Positions 9,344-17,848 of a stretch of DNA of 64,000 nucleotides are shown piece after piece. How positions within the stretch are numbered: position 1 is the first letter of the stretch; every line of letters starts with the position of its first letter. The stretch is from contig NZ_BOOH01000057.1 of NCBI RefSeq assembly GCF_016863135.1, positions 62,001 to 126,000 of the forward strand, in the 5' to 3' direction. The DNA comes from Planobispora longispora (lineage in GTDB: Bacteria; Actinomycetota; Actinomycetes; Streptosporangiales; Streptosporangiaceae). Position numbers and translations under genes: made by a program. A model generated the notes under the pieces. It made no database searches, was not told where the DNA came from, and saw only the letters and a list, made by a program, of their open reading frames with translations.

Positions 9344-10261
9344 ATGACTGATTCACTCGCCGGCCTGTCCACCGAACAGAGTGATCCGCGTTACCGGGAG
9401 ATCGACAGGCTCTCGACCGAGCAGGTGGCCCGGCTGATGAACACCGCCGACGCGACGGTGCCCGCGGCGGTGGCCGAGGCGATCCCGGCGATCTCCACCG
9501 CGATCGACGCGATCGTCGGCCGGATGAAGCGGGGCGGACGCCTGATCTACGTGGGCGCGGGCACCTCGGGCCGGCTGGCCGTGCTGGACGCCTCCGAGTG
9601 CCCGCCGACCTTCGGCACCGACCCGGAACTGGTGCAGGGGGTCATCGCGGGCGGCGAGCCCGCGCTGACCCGCTCGGTCGAGGGCGCCGAGGACGACGCC
9701 CCGGCCGGGGCCGCCGCCATGGAGGAGCGGGAGGTCGGCGCCCTCGACTCGGTGGTGGGCGTCTCCGCCAGCGGCCGGGCGCCGTTCGTCGTGGGAGCCC
9801 TCCGGGAGGCGGCGCGCAGGGGCGCGCTGACCGTCGCGCTGACGTGCAACGCGGGCGCCCCCATCGCGGCGGCGGCGCGGCACCCGATCGAGGTCGTCGT
9901 CGGGGCCGAGGTGGTGACCGGTTCGACCCGCCTCAAGGCCGGGACCGCGCAGAAGCTGGTCCTCAACATGATCTCCACGATCGCGATGGTCGGCCTGGGG
10001 CGCACCTACGGCAACAACATGATCGAGGTGTCGGCGGCCAACGCCAAGCTCGCCGACCGGGCCACGAGGATGGTCAGCGACATCACCGGGGCCGGGCTCT
10101 CCGCCGCCCGCTCCGCGCTGGAGGAGGCGGGCTGGAATGTGAAGGTCGCGGTGCTCATGGTCGAGCAGGGCCTGGACAGCGAGGGCGCCCGCACCCTGCT
10201 GACGGCGCACGGGGACAACCTCGAGGCCGCCCTGGCCGCCGAGGGAGTGCGCGGTGGCTGA
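9344..10261 (+). CDS. murQ: N-acetylmuramic acid 6-phosphate etherase
   Basis: MurQ cleaves the D-lactyl ether of MurNAc-6-phosphate to give GlcNAc-6-phosphate and D-lactate, the committed step of cell-wall sugar recycling in the cytoplasm. The 305-residue length is normal. The SIS-domain signature GAGTSGRLAVLDASECPPTF is at residues 71-90, with the catalytic Glu in SEC, and the second acid motif SVEGAEDD is near 111-118. Other family segments are GSTRLKAGTAQKLVLNM and GNNMIEVSAAN. The start ATG 9344 overlaps the stop of a mini reading frame. The gene is followed, with an 8-base overlap, by a serine hydrolase, and has its own promoter region with the shared two-box element. Confidence 0.96.
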   Translation: MTDSLAGLSTEQSDPRYREIDRLSTEQVARLMNTADATVPAAVAEAIPAISTAIDAIVGRMKRGGRLIYVGAGTSGRLAVLDASECPPTFGTDPELVQGVIAGGEPALTRSVEGAEDDAPAGAAAMEEREVGALDSVVGVSASGRAPFVVGALREAARRGALTVALTCNAGAPIAAAARHPIEVVVGAEVVTGSTRLKAGTAQKLVLNMISTIAMVGLGRTYGNNMIEVSAANAKLADRATRMVSDITGAGLSAARSALEEAGWNVKVAVLMVEQGLDSEGARTLLTAHGDNLEAALAAEGVRGG

Positions 10262-11468
10262 TCCGCCCGGGTCGAGGACGCCCCGGGAGCGCGGCAGATC
10301 CGGTGCGCCCGGCGTTCCAGGCCCGGCCGCTGCTCCGGTGTCCCAGGGGCCCGGCGTCCCGGGCCCACCGGCCGCTCTCGGCGGGGCCGGCGACCCCGCG
10401 GCCTGTTCCGCGCTGGAGCGCGTCCTGGCCGCCGCCGTGCCCGGGGTGTGCTCGGCCGCGGTGGCGGCGGTCGCGGCGGGCGGGGAGGTGGCCGCCGTCG
10501 CCGCCGTGGGCGAGGCCGTACGGTACGCCGGGGTGTCGGAGGAGCTCGTGCCCGAGCGGCCGCCCGCACGTCACGACTCGCTCTTCGACCTCGCCTCGGT
10601 CACCAAGCTGTTCACGACGGCCGTCGTGCTGTCCCTGGCCGAGGACGGGCTCGTCGGCCTCGACGATCCCGTCGCCGCCCTGCTGCCCGCCTGCTACGGC
10701 GGGCATCCGGAGATCACCCTCCGGCACCTGCTCACCCACACGGCGGGCCTGCCGCCCGGCCGCAGGGCCGACCTGGAGATCCCCGGGGAGGGGGCCGGGG
10801 TCCACGCCTCCCGAATGGAGTGCGTCCTGTCCACCGCGCCGCTGCACGCGGCCGGAGAGCGCTACCTCTACTCCGACGTCGGAATGATCACCGTGGGCCG
10901 GGTGGCCGAGCTCGCCGGGGGAGCGCCGCTGGACGAGCTGGTCCGCTCCCGCGTCACCGGGCCGCTGGGCCTGGCCGACACCGTCTACCGGCCCGGCGGG
11001 CCGCTGCTGTCCCGGACCGTCGCCACCGAGCACAAGACCGAGCGTCCCCGCTCCGGGTGCGTGCGCGGCGAGGTCCACGACGAGACCGCGTACGGCCTGG
11101 GCGGCGTCGCCGGGCACGCCGGGATCTTCTCCACGGCCGGGGACCTGCTCCGCTTCGCCGAGACGCTGCGCGGCGGGGGAGGACCCGTCCTGCGCCCGGA
11201 CACCGTCGCGGAGATGACCCGCGACCAGGGGATCGAGGGCGACGGCTTCCGCCACGGCCTCGGCGTGCGGATCGGCGACCCCGCCATCGTCGGCCCGCTG
11301 CCCGACGCCTACGGCCACTCCGGCTTCACCGGCACCTCCCTCGTCGTCGATCCCGCCCGCGAGCTGACCGTCGTCCTGCTGACCAACAACGTCCACCCCC
11401 TGCGCGGCCGTCCCGGCATCCGCGCCCTGCGGCACGCCGTCGCCGCCGAGGCCCTGCGCCTGACCTGA
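10254..11468 (+). CDS. Serine hydrolase of the beta-lactamase/penicillin-binding (class C-like) family
   Basis: The 404-residue protein has the three motifs of penicillin-recognising enzymes: SxxK as SVTK (residues 115-118, within FDLASVTKLFTT), YxN-like YSD (206-208) and HSG near residue 352 (YGHSGFTG). A Pro/Gly-rich N-terminus of about 45 residues has no convincing signal peptide. Its GTG start overlaps the murQ stop by 8 bases, so the two are co-translated. Family members include esterases, D-amino-acid peptidases and AmpH-like peptidoglycan-recycling enzymes. Position after murQ favours a role on cell-wall fragments in the cytoplasm (inference), but a simple esterase is possible. Confidence 0.85.
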   Translation: MADPPGSRTPRERGRSGAPGVPGPAAAPVSQGPGVPGPPAALGGAGDPAACSALERVLAAAVPGVCSAAVAAVAAGGEVAAVAAVGEAVRYAGVSEELVPERPPARHDSLFDLASVTKLFTTAVVLSLAEDGLVGLDDPVAALLPACYGGHPEITLRHLLTHTAGLPPGRRADLEIPGEGAGVHASRMECVLSTAPLHAAGERYLYSDVGMITVGRVAELAGGAPLDELVRSRVTGPLGLADTVYRPGGPLLSRTVATEHKTERPRSGCVRGEVHDETAYGLGGVAGHAGIFSTAGDLLRFAETLRGGGGPVLRPDTVAEMTRDQGIEGDGFRHGLGVRIGDPAIVGPLPDAYGHSGFTGTSLVVDPARELTVVLLTNNVHPLRGRPGIRALRHAVAAEALRLT

Positions 11469-11825
11469 ACGCGTCCGTCCGGGGCGCGGCCGGTCCGGGC
11501 ACGTCCGTCCGGGGCGTGTCTGTTCCGGGTGCGGCCGGTCCGGGCGCGGCCAGGCCCGGAGCCCCTCCTTCCGCCCTCCTTCCGCCCTCCTTCCGCCTTC
11601 CTTCCCGCCCCGGCTCCCGGTCGTCCCGGCGGTGGAGCCGGGTCATCCCCGGGTCGCACCCCGGTGCTCCGGTGTCCCAGTTTCACGGCCCCGCATCGCC
11701 GGCCGAAGGGCCGATCCGCCCGGCGGGCCCCGATGGAAACCTGATCACCGGGAGGGACGGAGCCCCGCGTGCGGCGGATCCCCGTTCCCTCCGCTGCCAG
11801 CCGACATCACATGGGGATCAGACAT
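11469..11825. other. 357-bp gap without a convincing gene; short tandem repeats
   Basis: The gap between the serine hydrolase and the alpha/beta hydrolase shows repeated GTCCGGGC-type strings just after the stop. It also has three exact copies of the 11-mer CTCCTTCCGCC at 11565-11597 plus a degenerate fourth. On the minus strand this is a purine-rich run of GGAAGG units. Open frames here have poor codon bias and no family resemblance. Confidence 0.4.
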
Positions 11826-12821
11826 ATGGGGAAGACGAAAGCCGGCCGCCGGGAGCGGCCGGGACGGAAGGGATGGCTGCGCAGGACGGCCCGGATCGCC
11901 GGTGGGGCGGTGGCCGTACTGCTCGTCCTGGCGGGGGCCGGATGCGGGGCCGAGGCCATCGCGGAGAAGGGGGACGGCACCCGGCACCCGATGCCCGGCA
12001 GGCTCGTCGACGTCGGCGGTCACCGGCTCCACCTGCACTGCGAGGGTCCCCGGTCGGGCGGCCCGACCGTGCTGCTCGACGCCGGGTGGGGCGAGTCCTC
12101 CACCACCTGGGCGGGCGTGCGCTCCGCCCTCGCCGCCCGCTCGGTCCGGGCCTGCGCCTACGACCGCGCCGGATACGCCTGGAGCGAGCCCGGCCCCGGC
12201 CCCAGGGACGCGGGCCGGGCGGCCGACGAGCTGCACACCCTGCTGGAGCGCGGCGGCGAGACCGGCCCGTTCGTCTTGACCGCCCACTCCTACGGGGGTC
12301 ACGTCGTCCGCCTGCTCGCCGACCGCCACCCCGAGCGGGTCGCGGGAATGGTCCTGGTGGACGTCAGCGACGCGTCCGGCAAATCCGACGCAGCCATCGA
12401 GGCGGGCGTCCCGCTGATGATCGGCCAGACGCGCCTGTACGGCCTCGCCGCCCGGCTCGGCCTCGTCCGCTGGGCCGGGGGCTGGCTGCTGCCGGAGACC
12501 ACCACGGCGCCGGGCCGCGAGCACGCGCCGGTGGTGTACGGGCCCGGCTCCCTGGAGGCGGCGACCCGGGAGGCGGAGTCGTTCCTCGCCGGCACCCGGC
12601 AGGTCCACGCCACCGAGCGTCCCGGCGCGTGGGGCGACATGCCCGTCGTGGTGATCGCCGCCCGGGCCGGGGGCCCGCCCGGGACCTACGAGTCCCTGGC
12701 GAAGCTGTCCACCCGGGGCCGGTACGTGCTCGCCGACACCGACGAGCACTACGTCCACCTCGCCCGGCAGGACCTGGTGGTCGGCGCCGTCATGGACGTC
12801 GTCGCCGCGGCCCGCCCCTGA
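11826..12821 (+). CDS. Membrane-anchored or exported alpha/beta hydrolase
   Basis: The 331-residue protein begins with a basic N-terminus and one hydrophobic helix (about residues 20-42) ending at AGAGC. This may be a signal anchor or a non-canonical lipoprotein signal. The alpha/beta hydrolase domain follows with DAGWGESSTTW near the oxyanion strand and the nucleophile elbow AHSYGGH. The catalytic His lies probably in DEHYVHLARQ near the C-terminus. Start ATG 11826 has GGGGA about 8 bases upstream; an in-frame ATG at 11811 is possible. It is convergent with the TetR gene. Substrate unknown. Confidence 0.75.
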   Translation: MGKTKAGRRERPGRKGWLRRTARIAGGAVAVLLVLAGAGCGAEAIAEKGDGTRHPMPGRLVDVGGHRLHLHCEGPRSGGPTVLLDAGWGESSTTWAGVRSALAARSVRACAYDRAGYAWSEPGPGPRDAGRAADELHTLLERGGETGPFVLTAHSYGGHVVRLLADRHPERVAGMVLVDVSDASGKSDAAIEAGVPLMIGQTRLYGLAARLGLVRWAGGWLLPETTTAPGREHAPVVYGPGSLEAATREAESFLAGTRQVHATERPGAWGDMPVVVIAARAGGPPGTYESLAKLSTRGRYVLADTDEHYVHLARQDLVVGAVMDVVAAARP

Positions 12822-12833
12822 TCCGCCGGGAGG

Positions 12834-12897
12834 CGGCCGGGCGGGCCGGTCAGGATGCCGTCGAGCGGCCGGGCGGGCCGGTCAGGATGCCGTCGAG
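12834..12897. repeat. Perfect 32-bp tandem duplication at the 3' end of the TetR gene
   Basis: Copies 12834-12865 and 12866-12897 are identical. Because 32 is not a multiple of three, the second copy is read in another frame and supplies the TetR stop codon. Confidence 0.9.
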
Positions 12898-13554
12898 CAG
12901 CCGGGTGAGGCCCCACAGGTACTGCTCGGTGCTGTTGTAGCCCGCCACGACGTCGGCCGTGGCGGCGGTGCGGGGGAAACGGTCGGCCGGGATGCCGGCG
13001 AGACGGCCGCGCCTGGCGGCGGTGCGGGCGGCGTCGTCGGGCCGGGGGACGCCGGGGGGCAGTTCGGCGGCGTCGAGGGCGACGGTGCCCAGGATGTAGG
13101 TGATGATCAGGTAGGACGCCCGGGACGCGGTGTCCTGGGGCAGCCCGGCGCGCACCAGGAGGTCGAGCAGGGCCTCGCCGCCCGCCAGGGCGTTGGGCCC
13201 GTCGAAGCCGGAGCCGAGCAGCAGCGGCACCGCCCCGGGGTGGGCCAGCAGGGTCTCGCGCAGGGCGAGGGCGAACCGGGTCACCGCGCCGCGCCAGTCA
13301 TCGTCGGCGGGGGTGAGGGTGCCGGGGCCGACCTGCCCGAGGAGGTCGTCGACGAGGGCGCGGACGAGAACGGGCTTGGACGCGAAATACGTGTAGAGGG
13401 CGTTGGGCGCGACGCCGAGCTCGGCGGCGACGCTGCGGACCGACAGCGCCTCGGCTCCGCCGCCGTCGAGCAGGCGCATCGCCGCGTCGAGGATCTCCCG
13501 CTCGCTCAGGGCCCGTCTCGGGCCAGGCCGTGCCCGGCGGCCGGTCTCTCCCAT
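12850..13554 (-). CDS. TetR-family transcriptional repressor
   Basis: The 234-residue protein has an N-terminal TetR helix-turn-helix (about residues 16-62, with VRSVAAELGVAPNALYTYFASK) and a TetR_C-type helical ligand domain. It is divergent from the DUF4386-like membrane protein at 13644, and the intervening 89 bases hold an inverted TGTACA array (13592-13619), so autoregulation and control of the neighbour are likely. The last residues (GPPGRSTAS) are encoded across a 32-bp tandem duplication, so the native C-terminus may have been longer or different before the duplication. Confidence 0.9.
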   Translation of the reverse strand: MGETGRRARPGPRRALSEREILDAAMRLLDGGGAEALSVRSVAAELGVAPNALYTYFASKPVLVRALVDDLLGQVGPGTLTPADDDWRGAVTRFALALRETLLAHPGAVPLLLGSGFDGPNALAGGEALLDLLVRAGLPQDTASRASYLIITYILGTVALDAAELPPGVPRPDDAARTAARRGRLAGIPADRFPRTAATADVVAGYNSTEQYLWGLTRLLDGILTGPPGRSTAS

Positions 13555-13591
13555 GTCTTGGCTCCCCTTCTCCCTTGACGTATCTCCTCAC

Positions 13592-13619
13592 ATTGTACAA
13601 ACTCTGTACAGCGTACAAT
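13592..13619. promoter_or_regulatory. TetR operator: inverted ATTGTAC/GTACAAT with a central TGTACA
   Basis: ATTGTAC (13592-13598) and GTACAAT (13613-13619) are perfect inverted arms, with another TGTACA at 13605-13610. It lies between the divergent TetR and membrane-protein genes, just before the AGGAGGA of the latter. Confidence 0.65.
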
Positions 13620-13643
13620 TCTGGACACCGTACAGGAGGAATC

Positions 13644-14393
13644 GTGGTCACCGTCTCGCAAGAAGGCACAGGCCGCCGGTCGCGGGGGACCGGCGCGTTG
13701 CTGGTCACCGCCGTCGCGATGGTGAACGGCGCGTTCGTCGGGCTGAGCGTCGTGTTCGACTACCCGCAGATCCTGCAGCGGCCCGCCGCCGAGGCGCTGC
13801 GGCGCTTCACCGACTCGGGCGGCGCCGTGCCGGCGCTGTTCGCGCTCCTCGCGGCCGGGGCGGCCCTGCTCGCCCCGGCCGCGGCCGGGACCGCGCGGCT
13901 GGTCGGACCGGGCCGGATCGCCCGCGCCGTGACGGCGACCGGCGTCCTGGCCGCCCTCGTGCAGGTCGCCGGACTGCTGCGCTGGCCGCTGCTGGTCCCG
14001 GCGCTGGCGCGCACGGTCACCGACCCGCACGCCGCGCCGGACGACGTCGCGGACGCGGTCGAGACGTTCCAGCTCCTGCACACCGTGCTCGGCCAGTGGG
14101 TGGGCGAGGCCGCCGGTTACGTGTTCACCTCGGCCTTCACCGTGCTGTTGCTGCTGGGGCTGCGCCGGCGCGCCCGGCTGCCGCGGGTCCGCACCGCGAT
14201 CGCCGTGATCTCGGTCCCGCTGATCCTGGCCGGCCTGCTCGCCCCCTTCGGCGTGCCCGGCGCGGACCTGGCGAACTTCGCCGGCTACATCCTGTGGAGC
14301 GTCTGGGCCGCCGCCCTCGGCGTCACCCTGCTGCTCGGCCGGCCGGCGGCCGACTCCCCGGATCTTCATGAGCCGCTGATCCGCGGGGCTTGA
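13644..14393 (+). CDS. DUF4386-like multi-pass membrane protein
   Basis: The 249-residue protein has about six hydrophobic segments and the segment FDYPQILQRPAAEALRRF, which resembles the YP..LR.P signature of DUF4386 membrane proteins (from memory). The GTG start at 13644 follows AGGAGGA with a slightly short spacer; the frame is open further upstream, but that part overlaps the operator. The gene is under the likely control of the divergent TetR repressor. No transport or enzymatic role is known for the family. Confidence 0.75.
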   Translation: MVTVSQEGTGRRSRGTGALLVTAVAMVNGAFVGLSVVFDYPQILQRPAAEALRRFTDSGGAVPALFALLAAGAALLAPAAAGTARLVGPGRIARAVTATGVLAALVQVAGLLRWPLLVPALARTVTDPHAAPDDVADAVETFQLLHTVLGQWVGEAAGYVFTSAFTVLLLLGLRRRARLPRVRTAIAVISVPLILAGLLAPFGVPGADLANFAGYILWSVWAAALGVTLLLGRPAADSPDLHEPLIRGA

Positions 14394-14464
14394 CCTGGAG
14401 CGCGCTCCACATCCCAGACTCCTTTCCGAGGCCCGGAGATGACGGGCGCGAACGGGAGGAAACC

Positions 14465-15451
14465 ATGAAGTACCGCACCATCGGCACCGCTCCGGAGACT
14501 CGCCGCGAGGTGAGCGTGCTCGCCCTCGGCGCGATGCTCTTCGGCTCGGCGACCGACGAGAAGACCTCCTTCGCCATCCTCGACCGCTACGTCGAGGCCG
14601 GTGGGACGTTCATCGACACCTCCGACAACTACGCCTTCTGGGTCGACGGCGGCCAGGGCGGGCAGAGCGAGGAACTGCTCGGCCGGTGGCGGCGGAGCCG
14701 CGGCATCGGTGACGAGATCGTCATCGCCACCAAGCTGGGAGCGCGGCCGCTCGCGCCCGGAACCAGCTACGTCGACAACCCGGAAGGACTGTCGGCGAAG
14801 GTCATCCGGGAGGCCGCCGAGCGCAGCCGGGAACGGCTCGGAGTGGACAGGATCGACCTGCTGTACGCGCACATCGAGGACTGGACGGTCCCGCCGCGCG
14901 AGACCGTCGAGGGCTTCGCCGAGCTGGTGACCGAGGGGACGGCCGGGCTGCTCGGGGTGAGCAACCACGCGATCTGGCGGGTGGAGCGGGCCCGCGCGCT
15001 GGCCGAGGCGGCCGGGCTGCCCGGCTACGAGGTCCTGCAGTACCAGCACAGCTATCTCCGGCCGCGCTCCGACATGCCCGAGCCGCTCTTCCCGGACGGC
15101 GGCCTCGGCCACGCCGGAGCCGAGCTCCGCGGCTACCTGCGGGCCGAGCCCGGCCTGGTCCTGGTGGCCTACTCGCCGCTGCTCCACGGCGTCTACACCC
15201 GCCAGGACAAGCAGCTCCCGCCGGACTACGACCACCCCGGCACGCCCGCCCGGCTGGCGGTGCTGCGCGAGATCGCGGAGGAGACCGGGGCGACCGCGAA
15301 CCAGGTGGTGCTGGCCTGGCAGATCGGCGGCGAACTGCCGGTGATCCCGCTGGTCGGGATGTCCTCGGTGGCGCAGCTGGAGGAGAACCTGGCCGCGGTG
15401 GACCTGGAGCTGACGGAGGACCAGCGCGCCCGGCTGGACGCGGCGCACTGA
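14465..15451 (+). CDS. Aldo/keto reductase
   Basis: The 328-residue NADPH-dependent oxidoreductase of the AKR (beta/alpha)8 fold. Catalytic tetrad elements are visible: FIDTSDNYAFW (Asp and Tyr), ATKLG (Lys) and YAHIEDW (His). The C-terminal nucleotide-binding part has IPLVGMSSVAQLEENLAAVD. The start ATG 14465 has GGAGG 6 bases upstream; a longer frame from 14390 overlaps the preceding gene. Such enzymes reduce aldehydes and ketones, often sugar- or stress-derived. The 3' end of the gene is the first unit of a threefold degenerate repeat that continues downstream. Confidence 0.9.
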   Translation: MKYRTIGTAPETRREVSVLALGAMLFGSATDEKTSFAILDRYVEAGGTFIDTSDNYAFWVDGGQGGQSEELLGRWRRSRGIGDEIVIATKLGARPLAPGTSYVDNPEGLSAKVIREAAERSRERLGVDRIDLLYAHIEDWTVPPRETVEGFAELVTEGTAGLLGVSNHAIWRVERARALAEAAGLPGYEVLQYQHSYLRPRSDMPEPLFPDGGLGHAGAELRGYLRAEPGLVLVAYSPLLHGVYTRQDKQLPPDYDHPGTPARLAVLREIAEETGATANQVVLAWQIGGELPVIPLVGMSSVAQLEENLAAVDLELTEDQRARLDAAH

Positions 15452-15546
15452 CCGCGCGCGGATCGGCCCCGGCTGGATAACGGTGCACTGACCGCAGGCG
15501 GATCGGCCCCGGCTGGACGCGGCTCACCGACCGCGGAGGGATCGGC
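15431..15546. repeat. Three 39-40-bp degenerate repeats derived from the 3' end of the aldo/keto reductase gene
   Basis: Units starting at 15431, 15470 and 15510 each begin CGGCTGGA and run through a GCACTGACCGC-like segment to GGATCGG. The first encodes the last residues and stop of the reductase; the other two are non-coding copies. Confidence 0.75.
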
Positions 15547-15607
15547 GGCCGACCGGCCGTGGAACGCCGGATGAACCTCCGTAGTTGGGCCTTGTCAGTC
15601 CTCTTTA

Positions 15608-15624
15608 CCGGAAGTAACTTCCGG
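15608..15624. promoter_or_regulatory. 17-bp palindrome immediately before phoD
   Basis: CCGGAAGTAACTTCCGG is a perfect palindrome around a central A and ends 2 bases before the GTG start of phoD. It may be an operator or mask the start. It does not look like a PHO box (GTTCACC repeats). Confidence 0.45.
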
Positions 15625-15626
15625 TC

Positions 15627-17237
15627 GTGGCGAAGACGATCATGCGACGTGACTTCCTCAAGGCCGCGGCGGCCGGCACCGGTCTCGCGGCGGTCGGCCT
15701 CCCCGCCGCCACCGCGGCGGCGGCCGAGACCCCGCTGTTCCGGCACGGCGTCGCCTCCGGCGACCCGCTGCCGGACGCCGTCATCATCTGGACGCGGGTC
15801 ACCCCCTCACCGGAGGCCGTACCCGGAAGCGGCGCGGGAGCCCCGGCCGAGGTGACCTGGCAGGTCGCCGCGGACCCGGAGTTCCAGCGCATCGTGGCCT
15901 CCGGCACGCTGACCACCGGTCCGGAGCGGGACCACACGGTGAAGGCGGACGTGCGAGGACTGGAGGCGGCGACCGCGTACCACTACCGCTTCCTGTACGC
16001 CGGCGTCGCCTCACCGGCCGGGCTGACCCGCACGGCGCCCCGTCCGGAGGACGACGTCGACGGGCTCCGCCTCGGCGTGGTCTCCTGCTCCAACTGGGAG
16101 GCCGGCCACTTCTCCGCCTACCGTCACCTGGCGGCCCGCGGCGACCTGTTCGGCGTCGTCCATCTGGGCGACTACATCTACGAGTACGGCAGGGGGCAGT
16201 TCGCCGCGCGCGGCGCCGTGGTGCGACCGCACGAGCCCGCGCACGAGATCCTCTCCCTGGCGGACTACCGGACGCGGCACGGCCAGTACAAGACCGACCC
16301 CGACCTGCAGGCCCTGCACGCGGCCTGCCCCTGGATGATCGTCTGGGACGACCACGAGGTGGCCAACGACTCCTGGTCCGGCGGGGCGGAGAACCACGAC
16401 CCCGCGACCGAGGGTCCCTGGGCGCCCCGGCTGGCCGCGTCCCGGCAGGCGTACTTCGAGTGGATGCCGGTGCGGACCGGACCGTCGGGGGAGATCTACC
16501 GCAACCTGCGCTTCGGCACCCTGGCCGACCTGACCATGCTCGACCTGCGCTCCTACCGTTCCCAGCAGACCTCCGGCGTCGAGGTGGACGACCCGGGCCG
16601 GACGATGACCGGCCAGGCCCAGATGGACTGGCTCAGGAACACCCTGTCCGGCGGCGGCGCCCGGTGGCGGCTGATCGGCAACTCGGTGATGATCAGCCCG
16701 CTCGCGCTCGGTTCCCTGCCCGCCCACCTCCTCGGCCCGCTGCGCAGGCTGCTCGGCGTCCCCGAAGGGGGGTACGCGCTCAACAGCGACCAGTGGGACG
16801 GCTACACCGCCGAGCGCAAGCGCCTGCTTGCGGCCCTGCCGGACAACACGGTCTTCCTGACCGGGGACATCCACACCAGCTGGGCCAACGACGTCCCGCA
16901 GACCGCCGCGACCTACCCGGTGTCGCCCTCGCTCGCCGTCGAGTTCGTCGTGCCCTCGGTCACCAGCGACAACATCGACGACTTCCTGCGCGTCGAGCCG
17001 CGCACGCTCTCGCTCACCGCCGAAGGGCTGGTCCGCGCGGCCAACCGGCACGTGCGCGGGGTGGAGCTCGACTCGCACGGCTACGGCGTGCTCGACGTCC
17101 AGCCCGGCCGGGTCCAGATGGACTGGTTCACGATCTCCAACCGGAGCCGGGCGGACGCGACCTCCTCGTGGCTCGCCTCGTTCGCCAGCTCCCACGGCAG
17201 CCGCAGGCTCAGGCGGGTCTACCGGCCCGTCTCCTAG
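15627..17237 (+). CDS. phoD: Secreted alkaline phosphatase/phosphodiesterase, PhoD family
   Basis: The 536-residue exported metallophosphoesterase has a twin-arginine signal (MRRDFLK with a hydrophobic Ala-rich stretch to AAAAET). A PhoD N-terminal Fn3-like domain (about 30-130) contains [20 protein letters not shown]. The metallophosphatase domain has [19 protein letters not shown] and TGDIHTSW, which supply Fe/Ca ligands in PhoD. It releases phosphate from extracellular esters. Start is either GTG 15627 or ATG 15642 (GAAGA 5 bases upstream). A perfect 17-bp palindrome precedes it. Confidence 0.92.
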   Translation: MAKTIMRRDFLKAAAAGTGLAAVGLPAATAAAAETPLFRHGVASGDPLPDAVIIWTRVTPSPEAVPGSGAGAPAEVTWQVAADPEFQRIVASGTLTTGPERDHTVKADVRGLEAATAYHYRFLYAGVASPAGLTRTAPRPEDDVDGLRLGVVSCSNWEAGHFSAYRHLAARGDLFGVVHLGDYIYEYGRGQFAARGAVVRPHEPAHEILSLADYRTRHGQYKTDPDLQALHAACPWMIVWDDHEVANDSWSGGAENHDPATEGPWAPRLAASRQAYFEWMPVRTGPSGEIYRNLRFGTLADLTMLDLRSYRSQQTSGVEVDDPGRTMTGQAQMDWLRNTLSGGGARWRLIGNSVMISPLALGSLPAHLLGPLRRLLGVPEGGYALNSDQWDGYTAERKRLLAALPDNTVFLTGDIHTSWANDVPQTAATYPVSPSLAVEFVVPSVTSDNIDDFLRVEPRTLSLTAEGLVRAANRHVRGVELDSHGYGVLDVQPGRVQMDWFTISNRSRADATSSWLASFASSHGSRRLRRVYRPVS

Positions 17238-17310
17238 CGCCGCGTGCGGGGAGGAAGCCGTCTCCCGGGCCGGGTGCCCGGGAGAGCGGCGGCGCCGGGC
17301 CGTACACCGC

Positions 17311-17355
17311 TAGGCTGGGCTCATGATCCGTCTCCCGGGCTCCGGCCGCCGATAG
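17311..17355 (+). promoter_or_regulatory. -10 box and leaderless 10-codon leader peptide before the NUDIX gene
   Basis: TAGGCT at 17311-17316 fits a -10 box and would start transcription at the ATG of a mini reading frame MIRLPGSGRR (17323-17355). Its TAG stop is one base before the NUDIX ATG at 17357, a layout that would allow stop-start coupling. Confidence 0.35.
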
Positions 17356-17356
17356 C

Positions 17357-17842
17357 ATGCCGATCCCCGAGTTCCTCGCGTCGCTGCGCGCCCGGGTCGG
17401 GCACGACCTCATGGTCCTTCCGTCCGTGACCGCCTGCGTGTTCGACGACGACGGCCGTCTGCTCATGGCGTGCCATGAGAGCGGCGTGTGGGCCCCGCCG
17501 GGAGGCTTGATCGAGCCCGACGAACGTCCCGCCGACGCCCTGGTCCGCGAACTCCACGAGGAGACCGGCCTCACGGTGGAGCCGCTCGGCATCATCGGGG
17601 TCTACGGGGGGCCGGAGTTCCGGGTCCACTATCGGAACGGCGACCAGACCTCCTACGTGATCACGGTGTACGGCTGCGCGCTCGTGGGCGGCGAGATCGT
17701 CCCGGACGGGGAGGAGATCAGCGAGGCGCGCTTCATGCACGAGGCCGAGCTGGCCGACCTGAGACTGCCCCACTGGGCGCCCGTCGTGCTGCCCGAGGTC
17801 TTCGCCTGGCGAGACGCCTGGCGGGACGCGCGGCGGAGCTGA
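17357..17842 (+). CDS. NUDIX hydrolase
   Basis: The 161-residue protein has a complete Nudix box starting at Gly50, with Glu56, Arg64-Glu65 and Glu68-Glu69-Gly71 (RELHEETGL), matching GX5EX7REUXEEXGU. Nudix enzymes hydrolyse nucleoside diphosphates linked to another moiety, using divalent metals. The preceding VTACVFDDDGRLLMACHESGVWAPPGG is the usual substrate-side strand. The substrate cannot be assigned from sequence alone. The ATG 17357 follows directly on the stop of a short leader reading frame. It is convergent with the RpiR regulator. Confidence 0.9.
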   Translation: MPIPEFLASLRARVGHDLMVLPSVTACVFDDDGRLLMACHESGVWAPPGGLIEPDERPADALVRELHEETGLTVEPLGIIGVYGGPEFRVHYRNGDQTSYVITVYGCALVGGEIVPDGEEISEARFMHEAELADLRLPHWAPVVLPEVFAWRDAWRDARRS

Positions 17843-17848
17843 CCGTCC

